From: Thuidium tamariscinum
Taxonomy: Eukaryota; Streptophyta; Bryopsida; Hypnales; Thuidiaceae
NCBI GenBank assembly: GCA_947034885.2
Contig: OX344757.2
Coordinates: 21,384,001 to 21,448,000 of the forward strand
Reading direction: 5' to 3'
DNA length: 64,000 bases
The notes under the pieces are model-generated. The model was given only the letters and a program-made list of their open reading frames with translations, was not told the origin of the DNA and did no database searches. The translations under genes and the position numbers were made by a program. This document shows positions 22,601 through 34,351 of the stretch, piece by piece; position 1 is the stretch's first letter; each line of letters opens with the position of its first letter.

Positions 22601-24551
22601 TAATCAAGCCAAGCTTCTACAAGCTTGCCTACAGAGAGGGGCTATTTTGACACATATTGATTTCTCGGAGAACTACACCTTCGAAGCCCAAAATGAAATC
22701 CAGTCTATGTACTACTATTCTGATCAAATTTCCATTTTGGTGCAAGTGACGTACTCTGTAGATGTTTCAGAAGATGCAGTGGAGGGGGGGATGCAATTGA
22801 AGAGAGAGACACACTACTATATCTCTGATGACAGGGAACATGATACAGACTTTGTCCAACATTGCCTCCTTCTATATTGGAGGTGGATGCAGTCTAAGGA
22901 ATCCTCTCCAAACATTCACTATGTCTTTAGTGACGGATGTGCAAGCCAATTCAAAAGTGCCAAGGCTATGTACTTTGTGGCCAGGTGACATTTACTTTTT
23001 AAAGTTCTAACATTGCAAACCATATGCATGGATTGCATGCCTACATGTATTCTTTTCTATTGCAATGACTACTGTATAGTAACGATAGTACTATTACTCT
23101 AGGATTTTGGTTATTTCATGAAGATATATGAAAAATTATATTTCTAGCTGAAGCTACCATTGCGAACTACCACATTCTGAACTGCTGCAATTAACATACA
23201 AAGGGTGTGCTATATTGTTGCAGATATCTAGCCCTTACTGGTGGTTGTAAAATGCTGTGGAACTACTATGGCACAGGCCATGGAAAAGGTGAATGGGATG
23301 GGGCCGGAGCAGTTGTCAAAAGGGCCTTACGGAATGAGCAACTACTCAATTCTCATAGACGATTGCAAAATGCATCAGACTGTGTTCAGTTCCTTGACGC
23401 TACTATGGCTGGACAAGTTCCCAGTCAACATGGTGGCATGAGGTTCCTTCTTCACTTGTTTCTCTGTTTACTTCATAGTAAAGTATTGGATAAATTTTTT
23501 TTAAGGTACTCATAGCTTGTGCATGTGTATTACTGGCGTACTATAAATTGTCATGTAGCAATACTATTAGAGCATGTCTTCTTCGGTCCTCTGAAGTACT
23601 TGTCCTCAGTACCTCACTCCATCTATAGTACTTGGAAGAAAAAAACCGTGCAAGTACTAGTACTATAGACTACTATAAAAGATTGTTAGTGAGGAGAAGT
23701 TCGCCATAGTACTTCTACTTTGCGTGGTTTTCTTCTACAATGAGTATTGTACATCTGTTGCATGCTGCATATAGCAAGAGATTTTGAAGACTAAAGATAA
23801 TAATGGCTTATATGTTGACAGTGCATTCAAACTTCTGTGCAGGTCATACCGTTATTTCCATCACATAGGAGTGCAAGATGTTGACCGTGCAAACACAGAA
23901 TCTTACGATGCAATTCCAGGTTCTTCGAAGTTGCACTCAATTTTTGTTCCTGATAAGTATGACCCTACAAAGTTGTTATTGAGGCAATTGTTGTGCTTCT
24001 GTGGCCCTTGCTTGGAGGAAAATTTTGTTCATTGTGAGAAAAAAACATATGCTAGTCCTTGGACTGTCTAGAAGATTCAACCAAGGAATGTAGCATTTGC
24101 AGCTGCGCATCTTGCTGAGGAAGACGAAGATGACAACTGGGATTACGAGTACGATGGTGAGTGCATGGAGGACATAGTGCAGCCAGGAGATAATTTTGTT
24201 GTGCCTGCTCCCGAAGACAATGATGAAGGTGTGTCCTTTTACATTCTGCAATGCCAACGGCCAAAGCACATTGTAGAATCAGACTTTCAGTGTGTATGGG
24301 GAGGTCAATTCCAAGCAGGGGACTCAGTGATCACCGGAAGATACTACCAAAAATGGGGACATCGAGACGCCAACAACTATGTCTACTTGCGCCGTTCGAG
24401 GGAGGCATTTATGGATGCTAATTCTGTTCTTGCCTGCAAATTCCAAATGATTCTAAGGCAACACAGGGTGAAAGGTGGAGATGCTGTGTATAGCTTGCCA
24501 GAAGAGACTGTTGATGTCATTAACACAGCACTTGAAGAAATGAACCTATGA
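19633..24551 (+). pseudogene. Sola-like DDD transposase, 4 exons, about 917 codons, four premature stops
   Basis: Exons 19633-20475, 22002-22984, 23224-23442 and 23843-24551 join in phase with GT-AG introns and end in TGA. The Arg-rich N terminus contains an AT-hook-like RIRGRPRPQTR. A conserved block includes LVLRWWTEETRVSPGRRDMR, and exon 2 has a cysteine cluster (CLLGTCRRCG). Candidate catalytic Asp motifs are THIDFSENY, YVFSDGCASQFK and GTGHGKGEWDGAG, the last in exon 3. Exon 4 has CFCGPCLEENFVHC, an acidic linker and GRYYQKWGHRDANNYV. In-frame stops lie at 19918 (TAG), 20152 (TGA), 20320 (TGA) and 24069 (TAG), while the frame stays open on both sides of each. A functional copy elsewhere in the genome is likely. 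The overlapping 179-codon frame at 19583-20122 is a shadow. Confidence 0.8.
20476..22001. repeat. Transposase intron 1, packed with AGTACT motifs
   Basis: This 1.5-kb intron carries more than a dozen AGTACT or TAGTACTA palindromes between about 21300 and 21850, including two copies of ACTATATAAGCTT. Similar motif-rich stretches occur at 23500-23760, 24700-24920, 27200-27330, 29390-29900 and 31590-31780, all within the element. Confidence 0.6.
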
Positions 24552-25075
24552 TCTTCACTGGAATGACTTAGGCAATCAAATAGTCTCATCATTGGAATGC
24601 ATTCACTGGAATGATTTGGGCAACCAAATAGTCTCATTATGTTGCCCCCATTTCCACAATCTTCCTCTCTACATTGAGGACTTTCATTGACTTTGATAAA
24701 TCTCTACCTCAAATGAAGTACTATTCCATACGTAGTCATAGAACTTAGAGTTCTAGGAATGTTGCCTAGTACAACAAGATAGTATTATTACGTACAAAAA
24801 TTGCAGAAATAGATTCAGAAGTTCAGAAATAGTACAGACTTACTATATACAAATAGTACTATATATAACTTTTCTGTACTATGGAGTACGCAATAGTGGT
24901 AATAGTACCACATTCTGTGCATCTGACTACATAAAGTAACAAATTTGTAGTCACCATTCCTTGAAATAGTGAACATAGTCTAATACTGCGCTTCTCAAAA
25001 GGAGGCCCTCAGTGACTGTCCAGAGTATGTAGTGTCCTCTTCTTGTCTCAAACCAATATGTCCTTCATTGTCATT

Positions 25076-28000
25076 TCATTGTCCTCTATTTTTTGAAGAG
25101 TAAGCTTTGCATTGTGGGCTACCACATTCACATTCGAATGGAAGTATCATATTCTCTTTAGTGTGAAATGTACATCCATAATCCCATGTTAATTCTTTTC
25201 TAGCTTCCACTTGTCGATTTGTAAAGAAAGCTACCTACAACACCAACAACAACATGAGCCCAAACTTCATACAATGTAAACAAGGTCGTTGTTTTGATTA
25301 GCAATGTTTGTACATCCTGGCATTTAGTTTGCTTATGGGTACTTACATGATACAATGTTGGGATGCTGTGTTCAATGAGCACTGGGATATCCATTAGATT
25401 AGCATCTCCACATCTGCCTCCACATTGACAACCACTATTGTACATGAAATTCCATTGCTGGTTTCTACCTCTTGTGTAAAACCAAAAACCTCCAAGTGCA
25501 TAAATACAATGTAAAGGAAGTAAAGATTGTACCTATGGTTTAGCCATCGAGCTACATTTGTATACCTTGATGCATCGATGCAAAGCAGTAAGTCATCTCC
25601 TAGACTCACCTCCGACTGCCAATGTGCATCAAGAGCAACAACAAATTTCTTATTGGTATCGCGTTTCAAGAACTCGGCATTTGTTATTATTTCCCTTCCA
25701 TATTCAAATACAAAGTCTCCGGGGCAAAGTCTCTCCAATGTCTGAATGCCCCAACCTTTGGACTTATTTGCATGGAAAACTTGTAGTGCTCCAACTGCAG
25801 TCATTGACATGAAAAAAAACATCCAAGTGCAAACATCTTTATGAGAGTGCTCTCAATACATGTGGAAGAGTGAAATGCCAACGAAGAATCCATGAATGCC
25901 TTTAGAAAAGAAATAAGCATAATGGTAGTTATTGAAGGTTTAGGGTATACCTCAAATGGTCTTCGCACGCCTGCTTGCACAACTCTATTACGACAATTTG
26001 GTCTGCAAGCACATACACCATAGCACTCACGAATGTATAGTCGTTCAACATGCCCACTGCAGCGTCCCTTTTCATATTCGGGACAAGAGGAACATCCTCC
26101 ACAACGCACAAGTCCTCCGTTTCTTAGTGACCGTGGGCGTCGAAACTACAATGCCAAATAAAAGTACATTATGTACAGAATGACAAAATAGCCATTTCCT
26201 TTTTACATGAAAAACACGAGTACTTTAAACTAGACACACTCATTCAGGTCATTAGTACCGTTTCTAAACAATGAGTACTTTCAAGCAATAGACATATAAA
26301 GATGTGTAAACTGACCTCTGCTAAGTACCATCGACTCAATACATTGTTTTCGACGTATGCTATCCCTCCGTTGTCATTGGAGTGTAAATTGTTTCCGATG
26401 TCACTGCAATATTCTTCACAAGTTGACAATGACAATGGATGAGCAGAGCATGCAGAAGCTATTGCGGCTACATTGACAGACTCATGTAATATGGGACTGC
26501 GGACATAAGTGCAGCCAATACCCAATGGTGACATGCAAGCGTTTGCACCACCGTAGTCACACAATATTGGAATTGCTTCCAATCCTCTTGACAGGTCACA
26601 TATAACCGTTGGCCTTGTATCCTCTGGAGAGCAACATATTATACCCAAGAAAAAAAGTTGCCAAGAAATATATATTATATACTGGAAAGTGCACGAATAC
26701 AATAAATATTAGAACCTCATTCATGGCATTCCAGTGACTTTCTTGGCATTTCCTGAACTGCCTCCTACTCTCGAGATAAGGCCCGCAAACTATAGAACCA
26801 CAAGGCAACCTTAAGAAATGGAAATGCTATTGTGGTTGAAAAAACTCTCAAAAGCACCGGGAGACAGTCCTCCCCCTCCACGCATTTTCCACGAAGTTGA
26901 AGATGAGTTGAAGATGCGCCCGAATTTTAGTTTTTACCCACCTTGTTCGGGCTACTAGTACCGGCAACTCGTGGTGTTGAAGCAGTTCCTGTAGATCCTA
27001 CCACTGCTGCAGCTGTTCTTGGACGCAGCAGCCTACGAGATGGCTCTGGAGGACTAACACTTTTTGATGGAGCACGAGAGCTTCCTTTACCTGCAAGAAC
27101 ATTGCATATAGAAAAGAATAGTTGTAAGCCACTTGCGTCTTCTATGCCTCTAAAGAATACAAAGTACACACGTTCATTTACAATATAATGTACAAAGAGT
27201 ATTCATGGTCATAGCCTCATATGTCGAAGCTATACTATACTAGTCCTTAGTACTCCAATATTTACAATATGCACAATGTATAATATTACAAAGTACTATG
27301 CTGTACTACCATGTACTACGAAGAGCTATATTAGTAATAGGAAAATGAACTTGTATAGCCAGTCACAATGGATACTGCAATGTACCTGCGGCTGGACGTT
27401 TCAATAGGCCTTTTATTGGGCTGCTAGCAGAGTCAGCAACTTCTGTTCCTTCGCACTTCTCTCGTATAGCCTTCGTATTGTCTGGCAAATCCAAATGGTC
27501 TTTAGGTGTTGAGCCTTCCTTCACCTTGTTGTCCACACCAATCTCAAAATCCCAAGGGTCTTCTGCATCTTCTTCTTCTATATTTTTTGGACCTTCATCC
27601 TGTAGAAGTTCACAGCATTTCACGCATCATCTATGACCTCTGATTGAATATTTGTTTCTATATACCATTGGAGAATAAGATACACCATGAAGCCAATGCA
27701 CTAGAAATTGCAATTCCTACAATCAAATGGAACCTAGAAAAGAAGATTCAATCATTTCACTATATACAAAAGTCTACACACAATGTCAAAAGGGACATTA
27801 CATACCTTTTCTGGTCCACTTCCTTCATGGCAATGAGGTGTAGCTGGGGTAACATCAAGTTCCATATCACCGAAGTCTACAGTTTTAGCATCTAGTTCAG
27901 CAAGGTCTTTGTCAAGGTCCGACAGTGGTGGGCGCTTTTTCTTGATGTTCACAATGATGTCATTAGCAACATCTTCCGCTAAAGTAATAGGAGCAGTTTG

Positions 28001-31000
28001 TGTCCCTTCTGGAAGTGACTGTGGAACCAATATTGTGTGCTCTGGTCCACGCGATGATGCTAAAGACTTCGGTGTGCTTGTGCAAATCGGCTTCCCTTCT
28101 GGCTCAACTCGAGAGCACTTTGAATCAAACGGATTTGAACTGCCGTCACCTTCCAAATTAACTCGAATAGGAGTGGAAGGAGGTATTTCTTTCTCATCAA
28201 CCATTACTGACAGATTTAAATAGTGCTTCTCTGTAGTGAAACACTTTGACAAGGTGCTGTCAGAGGCTGATACACTAGGTGCACCAGTTCTTGAAGAGTA
28301 CAGTTCTGCGCAATAATTACAATACAATGATTTTTATGAGAAACCGCCACATATTGCCACAGCTCATTTATAACAACAGTATACAAGTCATGAAGAAAAT
28401 GTCGAACTACACATAATGCCGATGGACACTGCGATGGATGATGGAGGTACTATGATGAATGACAGCAGTTAAAGACTAGTTGGGATAGGAAGCAATATCA
28501 GTCTGCTAAACATATATAAAAATACCTGCAGGAAGCCTAGTACAAAGTGCTAAGTAATGTTCTTGTTAAGTAAGCATACAAACACATGAGATGAAAGAAA
28601 TGAAGAACTCTACTTTACAAACTAGAACTAAGTAACGTACCTAGTGCTTGAACTACCGGAGGTTTCAATATATTAGTGGCTCTACTAGGTAGTTTCTGCT
28701 TTCCACTGTTGTCCACATCGCCTTGCCGCACTTCTGGAGTGCACTGGGTTACAGAAAAACCCCAATTTTTCAGCCACTTCGGGTGCACCGTTCCACAATT
28801 AGAATGAGCACATAAAGTAGTGCTTTTAAACCATTGAGTAGCACACCAAGGGTGATATACGTGTCCACAAGAACAGAAGAGAATATCTCCAAAAGGAAAT
28901 CCTTCCGTGCATACAGCACAAGTCGGCTGACGTAACGTGATGTCCAGTATATTGCTGGGGACCACGTCCTCTAAGGGGTTGGACAGTGGATGAGGGTGAA
29001 GTAACACTCCATCTCCTCCGCGTGACAAATCTTGCAAGTGCTCTTCTAATGCTGTCAGTCGACATTGGGTACCTAGCACCTTGCTAGTGACATCATCAAG
29101 ACTATTGCGCAAGTCCGCTTCAGTGGTAGTCAATTCTGTCATCTTTTTGGAGTGGCCATCAAGTAACCTCTTGAAAATCTCAGAGGCACCTTTTGCTCCC
29201 ATCTCCGTCATTGTCTCTTGTACTTGCTGAATTCCAAGGAGGCTAGCACGAAGTTGATCAGCAGCATGATCTGCTTGTACTTGTAGATCTTCAGCTTTGG
29301 CCTCATACTTATGGAGCGCATCTGTTAAGAAATTCACCAATCCTTGTACCTCAGCCAGTCTGCAAGGAAGAGAAGCTATAGTTAGAACTCAAGTTCATAG
29401 TAGTCTTATATCGTACTACTGCGTACTTTTACATACTAGTCTATACTCAATGGAGAAGTATGCATCACTACATCCCTATAGCATAGTACTGAGGTACTAA
29501 TGATGAGGTAGTCATAGTACTTATAGTACATGTTAGTACTAAGGAGAACTACTAGTACATCTCAGTGTGAAGGTACCCTAGTAAAGAGCAATCCGTATTA
29601 GAGGAATACTTAGTCGTAGTACTTGGTAGACACAGAAGTCCTACTCCTAAACCCTGTGGTACTTGAGGTCATATGAGTTTAGGCAATGAATCACATTAGC
29701 AGCAACTAGTATAAATTAGGACTCCGTGAAGGACGAAGAAGTAGTGTATGTGAGTATCTTGAGAACTTTTCAGTACTATCTATGGCCGGGAAATACAGCT
29801 CATAGTACAAAGAACACTTGGAATACATACTATAACTTGTTGTAAGTTGAACTACAAGTATTGTGCTCTACTACTCCCTAGACAATGATGTTCATAGTAC
29901 TAGCAACAAAAATATAGTAGTAGAAGTACATAGTCATATTCTTGAGAAGAAGTCAATTGACTATATTACTTTGACCTTTACAGTGTATACATCATTGATC
30001 ATTCAGTATAGATGTTCTGAACTTGTAGTACATTTAAGCATAATGGGACTATCCTACATTGCTACTACAACATTGAAGTACATGCACTTGATGAAAGTAA
30101 TTCATGTTGGTAGCAATATTTACAAAGAGTTACAATGAGTAGCACACTGTAATACTTGTTGTCAAATTTGCCCTCTAAACCTCTTAGATAGCTGATAGTG
30201 TAGGACCATACTAGAACATGCTATATGAATGGAGAAGTCTTTCATAGTAACAGGAAACGTATATAGAGACTACAGGTAACATACCTTTTAGCCCGAAAAC
30301 TGTCACTGAGAGGAGGACATAGAGGCACCACCTGACGGCGTGTCTTGGAAAAATCACCAGTCTCCTCTTTAGCAGCATTGAAGAGTTGGATGCAAGGTTT
30401 TTTCTCATCGGAGACCTCCAAGTATTTGGATATGACCTCTTGTCGTGCTATTTCTTCAAATGTTTTATGTTGTGTATCAGCCAACTTCGTGAGCCAAGTC
30501 TTCACATGTCTAGCAAAGAAAGTTCGTTGCACCAAATTCGTTTCTGCTGCAAAGCCAGCCTAGTTGATCTTATGCCCCTTTGTTTGCATAGTCCACCCCA
30601 TAGCGAACTCCTTCCCTACGTGAGTAGGGCATTGGGTCTTTTGGTAGATCTGGCAGTACAATGTTTCCATTTTTTTTCGAAGTGTAGGAGTGAGCCTCTC
30701 CGCAAGGAGGAATCCATTCCGCCCTTTCTCTTCACCGAACAAAGCCTCCACATCAGCTTTGTTTACATCCTTCTCCATACGCAATCTGTGAGGGTTGAGC
30801 CCATCTCTCGGCAGTTGGCAAGAAGTGTGGAAGATGTCCTCAGACATTGCAGTGGGAGGACGCTTCGATGGTTGGCCGAGCAAATTCAATTGACGACGAC
30901 ATTCATGTTCTTCAAAAATGACTGGGGTGTCAGCAACTTTCTTGCATTTTGCTGGGTGGCTCACCAGCTCCTGCTCTGACATCTCATGTTCAGAAATGTC

Positions 31001-31297
31001 TTGTCCACTGCCTTGCGATTGGGACTCTGAGACCACCGGCTTTGGCTTCTACTTGATAGGGGTTCCTTTCTTACTGCCCTTATTCTTGGCCTTACTAATA
31101 CCTTCCCTTGAAGCACTTGGCGCTGCCAATGAAGCCTTCTCCATTGTGGGTGGCCGCGGTGGACCTTTCTTCTTGCCTTTCTTCTCATACGTGACTGTGG
31201 CCATGTCATCTACAGCACTGCTGTCTTCAGCATGCGCATGCTAAGCCCCAGATTGCCTACCACGTGGTTCAACAATTGTAGTCTTCATCTTTGCCAT
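25076..31297 (-). pseudogene. Transposon-borne pre-SET/SET/post-SET methyltransferase with coiled coil and RING/PHD-like finger
   Basis: Exons, 5' to 3': 31297-30285, 29359-28641, 28305-27806, 27599-27386, 27090-26942, 26826-26716, 26621-26316, 26145-25951, about 25779-25533, 25413-25347, 25234-25076 (stop TGA). The product is about 1,220 aa. The N-terminal exon is Lys-rich. Exon 2 has a coiled-coil segment then CAVC, CSCGHVYHPWC and CAHSNC zinc ligands. The SUVH/SUVR-type hallmark DLSRGLEAIPI opens the pre-SET region, a Cys cluster (CGGCSSC to ECYGVCACRPNCRNRV) follows, then SET motifs KGWGIQTLE, NVARWLNHRCGDAN, ELTWDYG, and post-SET CECGSPQCKAY. This points to an H3K9-type lysine methyltransferase. 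Stops TAG at 31241, 31049 and 30560 break the first exon. The junction 25951 to 25779 is out of phase by one base. The 5' end may extend to the exon at 32.1-32.5 kb. Confidence 0.8.
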
Positions 31298-32121
31298 AGG
31301 AACGCCCTGCACTACATATGCACACAATGAATATGAACAAGAGAATAAGAAGAGCCACTTATTGAACCATCTGAGAAGCTTGAAATCCCTATTTAAGGAA
31401 TAAGGAAGCTATGGCGGGCTATACATAATTGGAAAACAACCCTACTCTATACACACAAATGTATACAGCCATTTAGGAATGTATGAAGTAGAACAGAAGA
31501 AAATTTAAGGGGAAAGAAAAGCTCATGTACTAAGATCCACAAAAATGCACCTTAATCAACAAGAAAAATTGTCTTCAAGTGTAGTCCTATGGAAGGAGAT
31601 GCAGTACTATTGAGTACTGATGGAGTACTATATCATAGACTGTATTACTATAGTAGTGCGGAAGTTGCCAAAGTACTGGTAGATTGCCAACGTAATGGTC
31701 GAAGTATACTGCATACCACAAACCATAGAAAAAGAGGAGTAAGAGTTCCGTGAAGTACACATATAGTATACCTTAGATACTTCTCACAGAAATAAAAGTA
31801 CATAGCGGACTATTATTTTATGTGAACGTGGACTCTAAGTCAACCTCATTCAGTAAGTCAAAAAACAAATTGTGAGGCAATTGTTGAACACCAAACATTG
31901 TATAGACTTTACCAAGGCAGTACTATAAGCATATCATATTTGTGATAAGAGGACTGCGGCGGTAATCAGTTAATGGTCCAATCCAAATAGTATAGAATGA
32001 ATAGTCTGTAGTAATAGTCATTTACTAAGCAATAGAGATCAATGTACAAAAATAGAAGTAAGTATAGTGAGAAACAGAGCAGTCATACAAAAGTATGCAA
32101 AACTCACTAAATTTAGCCTAT

Positions 32122-32532
32122 TCATTTTTTCAAATGGATGTCTACACCCTTGAAAAGCTCTGTCAAACTATATTTTCTTTTGGCTCTTGAAATACAGCCT
32201 TCTATCGAGGATGCAAGGGGTACTTCTTTGGGCAAATGAAAACATTCTAGCTCTATTTTGTGTGGATTGTCATGAAGAATTCTAGAGCACTCGGCATTGC
32301 TCTTCTGTACTAGGTCCTCCAAGGTAGTCTTCTTTGTCTCAAAAAAAGGAGCCCTTGGCTGTAGGTCCACAGAATTCACAAATTCTTTGGCAATGCCAAG
32401 AGGAAGGTCCTGATTTTCTCTCAAATTGTGCAACTAGCGCTTGTCATTGGGTTCATCCTTGTCGTCACTCCATACGACTCTCCTTTTTCGTCTATGAAGA
32501 GGGGCTGCTCGCAATCTCTTGTGTTTTTCCAT
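32122..32532 (-). pseudogene. Small basic ORF near the right end of the Sola-like element
   Basis: The frame runs from ATG at 32530-32532 to TGA at 32122, 136 codons, with one internal TAG at 32434-32436. Its first 20 residues are strongly basic (HRRKRRVVW). The rest is hydrophilic and unrecognised. A GT donor near 32142 could splice it in phase to the exon that starts upstream of 31297, making it the first exon of the SET-domain gene. Otherwise it is a separate small protein. Sequence alone does not decide. Confidence 0.5.
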
Positions 32533-33590
32533 ATGGGCACTATTTCATTTCAATTAGCGGGTGACTGATTACAATTTCAGAATTAGAAGACAACGTCGAA
32601 AGAGTCACACATCTACATGCAAAGTAACAAGCTTCTGCTTCCCCCTACAGCAGTCAGTTCCTCTGCCAAAGAAGACCAAAGTATAGGAAGTTGGAGGCTA
32701 TACGGGAAAATGAAGGCAAACTCTATCGCAAGTGATTACATGAGGCATTGTTCTATTTTAAAGCGCATTGCACTACCCTAAACCCTTGAAGCCGTTCCTA
32801 CACTCTGACAACGAAGGTATGCTAAGAATACAACGAAGCATCACCCTAAAGTATGTGAAGAAAAAAAAATGCAAATTAAAATTGAAGTGCAAAAAATGAC
32901 GACAAACCTTTAGAGACGGTGAAACTTCTACTTACACAGTTGGCGCACAATTGTAGAACACCCTTTGCATTCCTACGCCCACGGCATGTTGATGTCCTCT
33001 ATTGCGAAGCGGAACCTGCATCCACAAAAACCGCACATTAAATTGTGTTTTCGTCGCCTTTCCCTCACTCCTCACCAATTCAAACTAAATAGGGAGTTAG
33101 AACCCTACCGGCAATGAAGAAAGAAATCGCTACTCATTTCTCTGCCTAAGTCGCACACAAAATTCCAAACTGCATTCTAATTCGATCATGTACCACTTAG
33201 AAGAAGTCGGCAATGTAAGAAATTTTCGACTCTTACGGCGCAAGTTCCAAGTCAACCCGAAATCACAATCTTTGCTTTCCCAAAGTACGCTCCTCTGCTA
33301 ACATCTCGTCGTGATTTGTGCAGAGAACCCTAATGCGCACCGGTGCACAAATTCAAACGGCCAAATGCAATAAAGGACATGACGGCTAGGTAGAATCTTT
33401 CACAATCAAAGCATGACTGAGCCACTACAGTCATCCATGAGTGTCAGTCGCTTCAATGCGACCACGTGTCATTTCAGCCGTAGATTTCAATTCCAATCGA
33501 CGGCCCATGATTCATCCTCAGAACGTCTCATAGTACTCACAGTACTTGTAGTACAAGTAGTACTAACCCTGCGAAAATAAAAAACGCAAC
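32533..33590. promoter_or_regulatory. Right subterminal region and presumed promoter of the cargo gene
   Basis: About 1 kb without a convincing ORF. Base composition is balanced, with a short AGTACT-rich tail (33530-33575) just inside the right terminal repeat. It presumably holds the start site of the minus-strand gene. Confidence 0.35.
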
Positions 33591-33620
33591 AAATAGTACA
33601 AGTGTTTCTTGCAATGATCC
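33591..33620 (-). repeat. Right terminal inverted repeat of the Sola-like element
   Basis: The reverse complement starts GGATCATTGC and matches the left terminus over 30 bases with one mismatch. CTAC follows at 33621-33624. Confidence 0.9.
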
Positions 33621-34286
33621 CTACACACTTTTGGGTAAAATGTTTGAAATATGGAATCTAACTCTTTGAAAAGAATAGAAAATGCTTTCTTTGAAATCCA
33701 AGCATCAAGATCTTACAATCAATGAAGTTTTTTTATTTTGAATTTTGAAAAGGGTGTTCAAGTTGAACAAGTTAACCAAAGGACCCTTGAACTTGATTTC
33801 TTAAACATTAAATCTAGACAAAAAATTTAGCTTTGTTTAAGACACTAGTATTTGGAAGCAATTTTGGGCCTTTAAATATAAAAGAACTTTAGAATGTAAG
33901 GTATGAATCATTTGTTTAATGTCATCAAAAAAACTCTTCCATATAAATACTTTTTTCAACCACATTTGAGTTGAACTATCATGTTTTTTCATATTTTTCC
34001 TACACTTAGTGGTCTATTACTTGTAAAAGTTCCTTTGAACTTGAATTTATGATGATATGATAAGAATTCCCTTTCAACAAATTATTTGTTAGGTTGAAGC
34101 CTAAAGACCAACAAAATGTGTCTCTCACATGATTGGATGGAAATATGGGATTTGTGGCACTACCTAGTCTACATTTCTTTAGTTGGTACAAATGCATTGC
34201 CTTGCACTCCCTACCAAGTTTTGTTTGCATAGTACAAAAGTCTTTGATTTTGAAAATAAATTATATTATTGGAGGTTACTTGCTAA

Positions 34287-34290
<4 letters not shown>

Positions 34291-34346
<56 letters not shown>
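34291..34346. repeat. (TA)28 microsatellite
   Basis: An uninterrupted run of TA dinucleotides over 56 bases, preceded by CTTT and followed by AATAATAC. Confidence 0.95.

Positions 34347-34351
<5 letters not shown>

Larger units (their letters stand above)
18683..33620. mobile_element. 14.9-kb Sola-like DNA transposon with histone-methyltransferase cargo
   Basis: The left end (18683-18712) and right end (33591-33620, inverted) share GGRTCATTGCAAGAAACACT and ten further bases, 29 of 30 identical. CTAC flanks both ends (18679-18682 and 33621-33624), a 4-bp target duplication. Sola superfamily transposons are known for 4-bp duplications and a DDD transposase, and the plus-strand gene inside has three well-placed Asp motifs. 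Two long genes converge: transposase from the left end (19633-24551) and a SET-domain gene from the right (31297-25076). Non-coding interior is strikingly rich in AGTACT and TAGTACTA, a motif scarce outside. Both genes carry premature stops, so this copy is non-autonomous now. Superfamily assignment rests on motif memory and duplication length, not on a search. Confidence 0.85.

Noticed and set aside
32334-32564. 76-codon plus-strand frame near the right transposon end.
   Set aside because: Antisense to the small minus-strand ORF and without support.
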